Shown: in pieces, positions 1-6,431 of the stretch | How positions within the stretch are numbered: position 1 is the first letter of the stretch | Layout of the letters: every line of letters begins with the position of its first letter | From: JAGUXG01 sp043798435 | Lineage (GTDB): Bacteria > UBA9089 > UBA9088 > JAGUXG01 | Assembly (NCBI GenBank): GCA_043798435.1 | Contig: JAZDOR010000213.1 | Span: 1 to 18,851, forward strand | Length of the DNA stretch: 18,851 bases | Direction of reading: 5' to 3' | The notes under the pieces: model-generated | Databases searched by the model: none | What the model was told of the DNA's origin: nothing | Seen by the model: the letters and a program-made list of their open reading frames with translations, nothing else | Position numbers and translations under genes: made by a program

Positions 1-126
1 CACTCATCACTCATCACTCATCACTCATCACTCATCACTCATCACTCATCACTCATCACTCATCACTCATCACTCATCACTCATCACTCATCACTCATCA
101 CTCATCACTCATCACTCATCACTCTT
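1..126. repeat. Heptanucleotide tandem array (CACTCAT)18
   Basis: Seventeen perfect CACTCAT units run from base 1 to 119, followed by one variant unit (cactctt, 120-126) that ends exactly before the ATG of the uppP fragment. The array continues out of the window on the left. It has no stop codon in the downstream reading frame and would encode repeats of HSSLITH in frame with uppP. Because 7 is not a multiple of 3, gain or loss of a unit shifts the frame. Confidence 0.97.
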
Positions 127-612
127 ATGAAGGTGCTTGCGGAAAAGCTATTGGGGATAAAACCTGTCGTTTCTTTTCTTTTTATGACAGGTCTCCTGCT
201 CTTTGCCACAAAGATACGCAGTCGGCAGACAAAGGGAATCCTTGAGATGAGATTTCTTGATGCGATAATCATTAGCACATTTCAGGGCATAGCAGCTATA
301 GCACATGGCATCTCAAGGTCAGGCTCCTGCCTATCCTCTGGCTTATTTTTGGGCTTAAAGAGAGAGACAGTCTTTGACTTTGCCTTTCTTCTCTCCTTTC
401 CAGCCATTATTGGTGCAACTTTATTAAAGGCAAAGGATATGCTTGAAGCAGGGGAAGGAATTCCATCGGGCTATTTCATCGGTGCAGGCGTAGCCTTTGT
501 CTTTGGACTCCTCTCTTTATTCTTACTGGCAAAAATTGTCCAGAGGGGAAAGATTCATTATTTTGCCTATTATTGCTGGACAGTTGGTCTTCTCGGATTA
601 TGTCTGATATAA
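127..612 (+). CDS. uppP: Undecaprenyl-diphosphatase UppP/BacA, C-terminal part
   Basis: UppP is an integral membrane enzyme that dephosphorylates undecaprenyl diphosphate to recycle the lipid carrier for peptidoglycan and other envelope polymers. The 161 residues match only its C-terminal half. Visible are hydrophobic segments at about 14-28, 78-95, 114-135 and 145-161, and the family motif GISRSG at 61-66 preceded by FQGIAAIAH. The family is usually about 260-280 residues, and the N-terminal part with the EFLP(I/V)SSTGH motif is absent. The ATG at 127 has no Shine-Dalgarno sequence and follows a heptad array that is open in the same frame, so the real start probably lies left of the window and the array may interrupt the gene. 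The 3' end overlaps kdsB by 13 bp. Family assignment is firm; whether the gene is intact cannot be judged. Confidence 0.85.
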   Translation: MKVLAEKLLGIKPVVSFLFMTGLLLFATKIRSRQTKGILEMRFLDAIIISTFQGIAAIAHGISRSGSCLSSGLFLGLKRETVFDFAFLLSFPAIIGATLLKAKDMLEAGEGIPSGYFIGAGVAFVFGLLSLFLLAKIVQRGKIHYFAYYCWTVGLLGLCLI

Positions 613-1331
613 ATCCCGAATCCCGAATCCCGAATCCCGAATCCCGAATTATCGGCGTGATTCCCGCAAGATTTTCTTCAACAAGGTTTCCTGGAAAGGT
701 CCTGGCAGATTTATGGGGAAAACCAATGCTTTGGTGGACATACAACCAGGCAAAGAAGGCTCTTCCAAATATCATCATTGCCACAGATGATGAAAGGATA
801 AAGGAGGTAGCAGAAACCTTTGGTGCAGATGTGGTGATGACAAGCTCATCCCATCCATCAGGCACAGACAGGGTAGCAGAGGCAATTTCTGGAATTGATG
901 TAGATGTGGTCATAAACATTCAGGCAGATGAGCCACTTATTCCACCCGAGATGATAAGACAAGTAGCAAAACTCTTAGAACAGGGTGTTTTAATGGCAAC
1001 ATTAAGAAGACGGATAGAAAAAGAGGAGGCAAGGGATCCAAATATAGTTAAGGTTGTCTGTGATGTAGAAAGTTATGCCTTATACTTTTCACGAACCCCC
1101 ATTCCTCACAATGGCGATTTTTACAAGCACATCGGCATCTATGGGTATAAGAAAGATTTCTTGATGGATTTTGTGAAGCTCTCTCCTACCCCACTTGAAA
1201 AGCAAGAAAGATTGGAACAACTCAGAGCATTAGAGCACGGCTATAAAATAAAGGTTGGGTTGACAGAGTATAACTCTATCTCTGTTGATACCCCAGAAGA
1301 CCTTGAGGCTGTCTTAAAATCAAACAAGTGA
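600..1331 (+). CDS. kdsB: 3-deoxy-manno-octulosonate cytidylyltransferase (CMP-KDO synthetase)
   Basis: KdsB activates KDO with CTP to CMP-KDO for the inner core of LPS in the cytoplasm. The 243-residue product fits the family (E. coli about 248). Visible are the nucleotide-binding start IGVIPARFSSTRFPGK (about residues 18-33), the KPMLWW stretch, TSSSHPSGTDRVAE, the NIQADEP metal/substrate motif and the C-terminal SVDTPEDLEAV. The ATG at 600 overlaps the uppP stop, suggesting translational coupling. Residues about 5-17 (NPESRIPNPESRI) are encoded by a heptanucleotide array and are not part of the normal fold. A GTG at 658 would remove part of the first beta strand, so the ATG at 600 is preferred. 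Function is well supported; the exact start is less sure. Confidence 0.93.
   Translation: MSDINPESRIPNPESRIIGVIPARFSSTRFPGKVLADLWGKPMLWWTYNQAKKALPNIIIATDDERIKEVAETFGADVVMTSSSHPSGTDRVAEAISGIDVDVVINIQADEPLIPPEMIRQVAKLLEQGVLMATLRRRIEKEEARDPNIVKVVCDVESYALYFSRTPIPHNGDFYKHIGIYGYKKDFLMDFVKLSPTPLEKQERLEQLRALEHGYKIKVGLTEYNSISVDTPEDLEAVLKSNK
612..649. repeat. Heptanucleotide array (AATCCCG)5 inside the kdsB 5' end
   Basis: Five perfect AATCCCG units span 612-646 with a partial sixth to 649. The array begins on the last base of the uppP stop codon and is translated in kdsB as NPESRIP-type heptapeptides. Confidence 0.95.
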
Positions 1332-1413
1332 TACATACCGAGAATAAATCGGGTTTGCATCCAATAATCTGAAAATTTTCCGTTAAAACGCATTTAGTTC
1401 TATAAGAAAAATT

Positions 1414-1561
1414 GGGACGGTTCATTCTCATCATTTTCCCTATGATTTCTTTTGAAAATTGGAAATTAGAAATTGGGAAGAAAAGATTCTGCTTCTAAAG
1501 CTAATTTCTAATTTCAACTCCATTTTTAACCGCAAGCTTTCAAACAAAGGTGAACCATCCC
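1414..1561. repeat. Nested inverted repeat, possible REPIN/MITE-like element
   Basis: The ends GGGACGGTTCA (1414-1424) and TGAACCATCCC (1551-1561) are reverse complements with one mismatch. Inside, AATTAGAAATT (about 1464-1474) faces AATTTCTAATT (about 1503-1513). The whole 148 bp could fold back on itself. It sits between kdsB and the groES promoter and has no convincing gene. The GGGACGGTTC-like ends recall palindromes associated with IS200-like (RAYT) transposases, which is recall only. The rest of 1332-1580 holds nothing else recognisable. Confidence 0.55.
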
Positions 1562-1580
1562 GGATTATCATTTTTTCTCC

Positions 1581-1609
1581 TTGACATACAAATATCAGAC
1601 TTTTATACT
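1581..1609 (+). promoter_or_regulatory. Sigma-70-type promoter of groES
   Basis: TTGACA (1581-1586) and TATACT (1604-1609) are separated by exactly 17 bp, predicting transcription from about 1616. A strong Shine-Dalgarno AGGAGGT (1634-1640) follows before the groES ATG. No CIRCE operator (TTAGCACTC-N9-GAGTGCTAA) is visible nearby, so HrcA control is not supported. Confidence 0.85.
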
Positions 1610-1647
1610 TTAGACTCTGAAAATTTATTGTAGAGGAGGTGAACGAT

Positions 1648-1935
1648 ATGACAATCAGACCATTAGGTGACCACATTCTGGTAAAGCCTGAGGAGACAGG
1701 CGAGACAAAGAAGGGAGGAATTATTATTCCTGATACAGCCAAAGAGAAGCCTCAGGAGGGGGTAGTGATAGCTGCTGGCTCTGGAAAGAGGGCAGAAGAC
1801 GGTAAGATTCAACCATTAGAGGTAAAGAAGGGCGATAAGATCCTTTTTTCCAAATACGGTGGAACTGAGATAAAGATAGATGACGAAAATCATCTGATTA
1901 TGAGAGAAGATGATGTCCTTGGCATCATTGAGTGA
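1648..1935 (+). CDS. groES: Co-chaperonin GroES (Hsp10)
   Basis: GroES forms the heptameric lid of the GroEL folding chamber in the cytosol. The 95-residue product has the usual length, the N-terminal IRPLGDHILVKP strand, the mobile loop around GETKKGGIIIPDTAKEKP (about 17-35), and the C-terminal LIMREDDVLGIIE. The ATG at 1648 is chosen because it sits 7 bp after a perfect AGGAGGT. A GTG at 1639 lies inside that ribosome binding site. The last Glu codon and stop (GAGTGA) form the beginning of a heptad array that separates it from groEL. Confidence 0.97.
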   Translation: MTIRPLGDHILVKPEETGETKKGGIIIPDTAKEKPQEGVVIAAGSGKRAEDGKIQPLEVKKGDKILFSKYGGTEIKIDDENHLIMREDDVLGIIE

Positions 1936-2097
1936 AGAGTTGAGAGTTTAGAGTGTAGAGTTGAGAGTTTAGAGTGAAGAGTTGAGAGTTTAGAGTGTAG
2001 AGTTGAGAGTTTAGAGTGTAGAGTTGAGAGTTTAGAGTGTAGAGTTGAGAGTTTAGAGTGTAGAGTTGAGAGTTTAGAGTGTAGAGTTGAGAGTTTA
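1930..2097. repeat. Heptad array, left arm (GAGTGTA-GAGTTGA-GAGTTTA)8
   Basis: Twenty-four heptads run without an indel. They form eight 21-bp higher-order units (GAGTGTA or GAGTGAA, GAGTTGA, GAGTTTA). The first heptad contains the groES stop codon. Followed by a 7-bp spacer (ataaaat, 2098-2104) and the complementary right arm. Confidence 0.97.
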
Positions 2098-2104
2098 ATA
2101 AAAT

Positions 2105-2293
2105 AACTCACAACTCACAACTCATAACTCAAAACTCACAACTCAAAACTCATAACTCACAACTCATAACTCATAACTCAAAACTCATAACTCACAACTC
2201 ATAACTCAAAACTCATAACTCAAAACTCATAACTCACAACTCAAAACTCATAACTCAAAACTCATAACTCATAACTCAAAACTCATAACTCAT
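2105..2293. repeat. Heptad array, right arm (AACTCAN)27
   Basis: Twenty-seven AACTCAC, AACTCAT or AACTCAA units are in the same 7-bp register as the left arm. AACTC is the reverse complement of the GAGTT core of the left arm, so a groESL transcript could form an imperfect stem of about 160 bp or more. The array ends 9 bp before the groEL Shine-Dalgarno AGGAGGT (2303-2309). Confidence 0.97.
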
Positions 2294-2317
2294 AACTGAA
2301 AAAGGAGGTAGATTATT

Positions 2318-3950
2318 ATGGCAAAACAGCTTAAATTTTCTGATGAAGGAAGAAAGTCTGTGCAAAAGGGTGTTAATGCTTTAGCCAATGCGGTTAAGGT
2401 GACACTCGGTCCAAAGGGACGAAATGTCATTCTGGATAAGAAGTTTGGCTCACCCACAATCACTTGTGATGGTGTTACAGTAGCAAAGGAAGTAGAATTA
2501 GAGGACCCATTTGAGAATATGGGTGCTCAGTTAGTCAGGGAGGTAGCCTCAAAGACCTCTGATATAGCCGGCGATGGTACAACTACAGCCACGGTCCTTG
2601 CCCAGAGTATCTTTAATGAGGGTGTGAAGAACATTGCCGCAGGTGCAAACCCAATCATATTAAAGAGAGGGATTGATAAGGCTGTAATCGCGGTTGTAGC
2701 GGAGCTAAAGAAAGAGGCAAAAGAGGTAAAGGAGAAGAAGGAGATGGCTCAGGTCGCCACCATTAGCGCCCATATGGATGCTACTATTGGTAATCTCATA
2801 GCAGATGCAATGGAGAAGGTTGGAAAGGATGGCGTAATCACCGTAGAAGAGGCAAAGACTATTGAGACAACCCTTGATGTAGTTGATGGGATGCAGTTTG
2901 ACAGGGGGGTATCTCTCTCCATACTTTGTTACAGACGCAGAGAGGATGGAGGCAATACTTGAAGACCCTTATATCCTTATCTACGAAAAGAAGCTCTCGG
3001 CTATGAAGGATCTCCTGCCAATCTTAGAAAAGATTGCTCAATCCGGAAAACCATTTCTAATAATTGCTGAAGATGTTGAGGGAGAGGCATTAGCCACTTT
3101 AGTGGTGAACAAAATACGGGGGATTCTCAAGTGTATGGCTGTAAAAGCACCAGGCTTTGGAGACAGAAGGAAGGCAAGTTTAGAGGATATTGCTATCCTC
3201 ACAGGTGGTAAAATGATTGCCGAAGAACTTGGGATAAAGATTGAGAATGTCAAATTAGAGGACCTTGGCAGTGCAAAGAGGATAACAGTTGATAAGGAGA
3301 ATACAACCATTATTGAAGGCGGCGGAAAATCCTCTGACATCAAGGCACGCATCAGTCAGATAAGGCTTCAGATTGATGACACAAAGTCTGATTATGACAA
3401 GGAGAAGCTTCAGGAGAGGCTGGCAAAATTGGCCGGTGGTGTTGCAGTCATTAATGTTGGAGCAGCCACAGAGACAGAGATGAAGGAGAGAAAGGCACGC
3501 GTTGAGGATGCTCTTCATGCCACAAGGGCGGCTGTAGAAGAGGGAATCATTCCAGGTGGTGGTGTTCCATTGCTCCGTGCCCAGAAGGCAATAGATGAAC
3601 TTAAATTAGAGGGAGATGAGAAGGTTGGAGCAAAAATCATCTATCGTGCCTTAGAGGAGCCATTGCGTCAGATTGTAGAAAATGCTGGTCTTGAGGGCTC
3701 TATTGTCGTTGCTGAGATACGGAAGGAGACGGCTATCACCTTTGGCTATGATGCAGACAAGGATTGTTATTGTAACCTGGTTGAGGCAGGTATCCTTGAC
3801 CCACTTAAGGTTACCAGGACAGCCTTGCAGAATGCCGCTTCTATTGCTGGATTGATGCTCACCACAGAGTGCTCAATTACCGAGATTCCAGAGAAGGAAA
3901 AGACTTCACCAATGCCACACGGTGGTGGTGGAATGGGGGATATGTATTAA
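2318..3950 (+). CDS. groEL: Chaperonin GroEL (Hsp60), interrupted by a +1 frameshift
   Basis: GroEL is the ATP-driven folding chamber that works with GroES. Frame one (2318 to about 2909) starts with AKQLKFSDEGRKSVQKG and carries the ATP-site motifs KVTLGPKGRNVILDK and GDGTTTATVLAQ, up to VVDGMQFDRG. Frame two continues with YLSPYFVTDAERMEA, GFGDRRKASLEDIA, GVAVINVGAATETEMKERK, EEGIIPGGGVPLLRA and the glycine/methionine tail GGGGMGDMY. Removing one G from the six-G run at 2904-2909 restores DRGYLSPY and a full-length protein of about 543 residues. As sequenced, translation would stop at 2962. Sequence error, slippage correction or a true mutation cannot be separated here. The start follows AGGAGGT with 8-bp spacing. 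Confidence 0.95.
2904..2909 (+). other. Six-G homopolymer at the groEL frameshift
   Basis: The run GGGGGG is one base too long for the conserved D-R-G-Y-L-S-P-Y sequence. This is the only point where the two groEL reading frames join without losing conserved residues. Confidence 0.9.
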
Positions 3951-4027
3951 GAATCGGGAATCGTTAATTGCGGATCGCGAATTGAAAAATAGATTCGCGA
4001 TTCGCAATCCGAGATCTGCGATTATAA
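3951..4027. repeat. Head-to-head heptad array with hairpin after groEL
   Basis: Eleven heptads start directly after the groEL stop: five GAATCGN/GGATCGC-type units, a 7-bp spacer (aaaatag, 3986-3992), then five ATTCGCN-type units. A 16-bp stem pairs 3967-3982 with 3993-4008 with a single G-U position. It has no following U-tract on the + strand, so a simple terminator is not supported. Confidence 0.9.
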
Positions 4028-4030
4028 AAA

Positions 4031-4420
4031 ATGCCGACATACGAATACTCTTGCGAAAAATGCGGAAGGTTTGAGGAATTTGCACCAATGTCTGCCCAAA
4101 AGAGGGAGGTTTGTCCAACCTGCGAGACGAATGTAGAAAGGGTGATTGGGGCAGGTGCAGGGTTTCTCTTCAAGGGTTCGGGTTTCTACATTACAGACTA
4201 CAGGTCATCTAACTACCAGAAGAAGGCTAATAGCGAGGCAAAACCGAAAGAGACGCCTCCTGCCGCAGCCACAACTTGCTCCGAGAATGGACACGGCAGT
4301 AGAAGAGATGTGTCGTCGCCTCCAGCACCCGCAGCAGCAAACCATCTAAAATCAGACAGTGGGTTAGGATGTAAGATGTCATCTCCAGCCACAGCCGTAG
4401 CAAATCCAAAGAAATCGTGA
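4031..4420 (+). CDS. FmdB-type zinc-ribbon protein
   Basis: This small protein has an N-terminal FmdB zinc ribbon: MPTYEYSCEKCG with Cys8 and Cys11, and a second knuckle with Cys28 and Cys31 (CPTC). It is followed by the GAGAGFLFKGSGFYITDYRS segment typical of the family. Family members are often called regulators but have no settled biochemical role. From about residue 65 the sequence is a low-complexity tail rich in Ala, Pro, Ser and Lys, probably disordered, giving 129 residues overall. No Shine-Dalgarno sequence is visible before the ATG, which follows a repeat hairpin. It overlaps the phoH start (GTGA), so the two are probably cotranslated. Confidence 0.85.
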   Translation: MPTYEYSCEKCGRFEEFAPMSAQKREVCPTCETNVERVIGAGAGFLFKGSGFYITDYRSSNYQKKANSEAKPKETPPAAATTCSENGHGSRRDVSSPPAPAAANHLKSDSGLGCKMSSPATAVANPKKS

Positions 4421-5376
4421 AAAAGGCAAGTATTGTTTTTTCTAATGACGATGAAACCCTTGCCCTTTTAGGAAAAAACGACGAAAATCTGAGGCTCATC
4501 CAGGCTCAGTTTCCTTGCAAGCTGATAAGTAGGGGAAATGAGATTCTGTTTTCTGGAGAAAAGGACGAGGTAGAAAAGGCTTTTTTATTCCTCTCGGAGC
4601 TCCTTTCAGCCTTACGGGCAGGCCATCTTATCGCAGCCCCAGAGGTCAGGTATAGCCTGAAGCTCTTTAAGGAAGAGAGGTCTTTCAGTAAGATATTTGA
4701 AGAAGCAATATGTGTCTCTGAGAGAGGAAGGCTTGTTAAACCAAGAACTTTGGGTCAAAAGAGATACGCAGAGGCAATAAAAAAGTATGATATTGTTGCT
4801 ACAATTGGCCCAGCTGGCACAGGAAAGACATATCTGGCTGTAGCCTCAGGTCTCTCCCTCCTTCTTACAAAAAGAGTGGCCAGGATAATTTTGACCAGAC
4901 CTGCTATTGAGGCTGGAGAAAAGCTCGGCTTTCTTCCAGGCGACCTTCAGGATAAAGTAAATCCGTATCTGAGACCACTCTACGATGCACTCTATGATAT
5001 GATGGGCTTAGAAAAGATTCATAAGCTCCTTGCAGATGGCACGATTGAGATAGCTCCTTTAGCCTATATGCGGGGAAGAACCCTGAATGATTCTTTCATT
5101 ATCCTTGATGAGGCTCAGAATACAACCTGTGAGCAGATGAAGATGTTCCTCACGCGGCTGGGCTTTGATAGCAAAGCCGTAATCACAGGCGACATAACCC
5201 AGACAGACCTGCCAAGCCATACCATTTCAGGATTAGCTCACATCCAGGAGGTTTTGAAAGGCATAAATGGCATAAAGTTCTGCTATTTTGATGAGTCTGA
5301 TGTGGTGAGGCATCCACTCGTTTCAGAGATAATCATAGCGTATGAAAAACATAAGAGAATGAAAAGTGAAAAATAA
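4417..5376 (+). CDS. phoH: PhoH-family ATPase
   Basis: This is a cytoplasmic ATP-binding protein of the PhoH/YbeZ family, linked to RNA metabolism and often to ribosome maturation factor YbeY. An N-terminal KH-like region (about 1-75) precedes the ATPase core with Walker A GPAGTGKT at 131-138, RPAIEAGEKLGFLPGDLQDK at 161-180, and Walker B FIILDEAQ at 227-234, followed by VITGDITQTDLP. The length of 319 is normal. A GTG start overlaps the fmdB stop. The usual ybeY neighbour is missing here and a pilin gene follows instead. The last codons (KRMKSEK) fall into an A-rich heptad repeat. Confidence 0.96.
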   Translation: MKKASIVFSNDDETLALLGKNDENLRLIQAQFPCKLISRGNEILFSGEKDEVEKAFLFLSELLSALRAGHLIAAPEVRYSLKLFKEERSFSKIFEEAICVSERGRLVKPRTLGQKRYAEAIKKYDIVATIGPAGTGKTYLAVASGLSLLLTKRVARIILTRPAIEAGEKLGFLPGDLQDKVNPYLRPLYDALYDMMGLEKIHKLLADGTIEIAPLAYMRGRTLNDSFIILDEAQNTTCEQMKMFLTRLGFDSKAVITGDITQTDLPSHTISGLAHIQEVLKGINGIKFCYFDESDVVRHPLVSEIIIAYEKHKRMKSEK

Positions 5377-5395
5377 TTTTTAGTTTTTCGTTTTT
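5361..5395. repeat. A/T-rich heptad inverted repeat at the phoH 3' end
   Basis: The units gaaaagt, gaaaaat, aattttt, agttttt and cgttttt form a fold-back (5361-5374 against 5376-5389, 11 of 14 pairs) ending in a T-run. The stem overlaps the phoH stop codon. It could act as a weak terminator or processing site between phoH and the pilin gene, but it is very AT-rich. Confidence 0.5.
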
Positions 5396-5410
5396 AGAGG
5401 AGGTGAAATA

Positions 5411-5647
5411 ATGAAAAGAAAAGGAGAAGGAATGGTTGAGTATGGGCTTATAATTGGATTGATTGCTGTCATTGTGATTGCTGTTGTCTTGGCATTGGGT
5501 CCACAGATCAAAGTGCTCTTTAAGGGTCCAGAGGCGATAAAAGAGTCCCCGGGAACACCTACGACCCAAACAGAAGTGGCAACACCTACGACTCAGGCAG
5601 AGGTAGCTACTCCTACCACCCAAACAGAAGGAACAGAGACTGAATAG
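5411..5647 (+). CDS. Flp/class IVb-type pilin with Thr-Pro repeat tail
   Basis: A 78-residue prepilin-like protein. The N-terminus MKRKG followed by EGMVEYGLI fits prepilin-peptidase cleavage after Gly5, leaving Glu at position +5 and Tyr at +6 as in Flp pilins. A hydrophobic helix runs from about 10 to 31 (GLIIGLIAVIVIAVVLALG). The C-terminus is an exposed low-complexity tail with about three 9-residue repeats (TPTTQTEVA, TPTTQAEVA, TPTTQTEG), which might be glycosylated. A strong AGGAGGTG precedes the ATG. No tad/flp assembly genes are seen in the window. A tight-adherence pilin is likely; a pseudopilin or unrelated small anchor is possible. Confidence 0.75.
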   Translation: MKRKGEGMVEYGLIIGLIAVIVIAVVLALGPQIKVLFKGPEAIKESPGTPTTQTEVATPTTQAEVATPTTQTEGTETE

Positions 5648-5728
5648 TGAAAAGTGAAAAACGAAAAGTGAAAAGTTGAATTTAATCCTTATGACTATAC
5701 ACTCTACACTCAACACTATACACTAATA
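5646..5728. repeat. Heptad arrays between pilin and hypothetical gene
   Basis: AGTGAAA-type units (5646-5680) begin on the pilin stop codon. After a short degenerate part come ACTATAC, ACTCTAC, ACTCAAC, ACTATAC and ACTAATA (5694-5728). The reverse complement of the second set includes GAGTGTA-like units seen between groES and groEL. Confidence 0.85.
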
Positions 5729-5733
5729 ATAAA

Positions 5734-6195
5734 ATGTTTAACCTGATAGGGGGAGTTTTCTGTTTGGTCTTTTTGGCGATGAGCTGGTTTCTATCTACAA
5801 AGATAGAGAAGACTGCGACTTTAAGGCAGAATACAGGAGTCAGAATACAGAATACAGAATTCAGGAGTCAGAATATAGAAGATAAAATACAGATCACAGA
5901 GAAAAAAGAGCCTTCAAAAGACAAAGTACCAAAACCAAGAAAGACCGCAAAGCCCTTAAAGAAAATAGACAAGAAACCAGACTCTACATTTCCAATAATA
6001 ATGGGAATACCTATAGAAAGAGAGAAGACCTGGCAGCTCAAGGAAAGAAGGGTAGCTCTTGGTCCACAAGCTATAGTCAAGATTAACATAAAAGAAGAGC
6101 CCCTTCCTTTACGAGGAGGCTTAGGTGTCTCTGCACCAAGAGAAATTAAGAGAGATGAAGTCTTTCCACCAAATATACTGTTGAAGAAGGAATGA
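5734..6195 (+). CDS. Hypothetical membrane-anchored basic protein
   Basis: I do not recognise this 153-residue protein. It starts with a hydrophobic segment (about residues 4-20, LIGGVFCLVFLAMSWFL) that may be a single membrane anchor or signal. A charged linker rich in Lys, Glu and Pro follows, then a C-terminal part (about 88-153) with GIPIEREKTWQLKERRVALGPQ. Residues about 32-57 are encoded by an 11-unit heptad array, so part of the linker is translated repeat DNA. No Shine-Dalgarno sequence precedes the ATG, which comes right after another array. Its position after a pilin gene hints at a surface role, but that is inference only. Confidence 0.6.
   Translation: MFNLIGGVFCLVFLAMSWFLSTKIEKTATLRQNTGVRIQNTEFRSQNIEDKIQITEKKEPSKDKVPKPRKTAKPLKKIDKKPDSTFPIIMGIPIEREKTWQLKERRVALGPQAIVKINIKEEPLPLRGGLGVSAPREIKRDEVFPPNILLKKE
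5827..5903. repeat. Heptad array (CAGAATA type) inside a coding region
   Basis: Eleven heptads (CAGAATA, CAGGAGT, CAGAATT, then degenerate TAGAAGA, TAAAATA, CAGATCA, CAGAGAA) are in one register. They are translated as RQNTGVRIQNTEFRSQN-like sequence. The same CAGAATA unit opens the array after thiL. Confidence 0.9.
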
Positions 6196-6431
6196 AGAAT
6201 AAATATTTAGACACTGATTTACACAGATGAACACAGATAATTTTTAAATTTTATCAGTGGAAATCAGTGTTAATCCAAAGTCAAAAAACTTTTTGATTTA
6301 TTTTTGCCATCTCAGTTTATTTAAGTGTAAATCAGTGCCTAATGATCTGATTTATTCTCTGTGACCTCGGTCTTCTCTGTGGCAAGATTTATTTTTCTTA
6401 ATAACTTTGTGACAAAAGTTAAATACATATA
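6196..6431. repeat. Intergenic region with 9- and 10-bp period repeats
   Basis: There is no gene here. GATTTACACA/GATGAACACA (6216-6235) and ATCAGTGGAA/ATCAGTGTTA (about 6254-6273) repeat every 10 bp. CTCTGTGAC/CTCGGTCTT/CTCTGTGGC (6357-6383) repeats every 9 bp. CACTGATTTACAC (6212-6224) is a perfect inverted repeat of GTGTAAATCAGTG (6325-6337), so the block could fold as a large hairpin. Confidence 0.75.

Noticed and set aside
1..126. CRISPR-like repeat array (also other heptad arrays)
   Set aside because: Units are 7 bp with no unique spacers, and no cas genes are present.
573..599. Upstream ATG for kdsB at 573
   Set aside because: It lies deep in the uppP coding region, adds nine residues unlike the family, and the ATG at 600 gives the usual coupling overlap.
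1332..1647. CIRCE/HrcA operator before groES
   Set aside because: No TTAGCACTC...GAGTGCTAA pair is present. The inverted repeat there has a different sequence and spacing.
1890..2111. Minus-strand ORF encoding a SKLSTLH repeat protein
   Set aside because: It is only a translation of the heptad array, open because the unit has no stops. No ribosome binding site or conserved sequence.
3967..4008. Rho-independent terminator after groEL
   Set aside because: The stem is strong but there is no T-run after it on the + strand, and the next gene follows at once.
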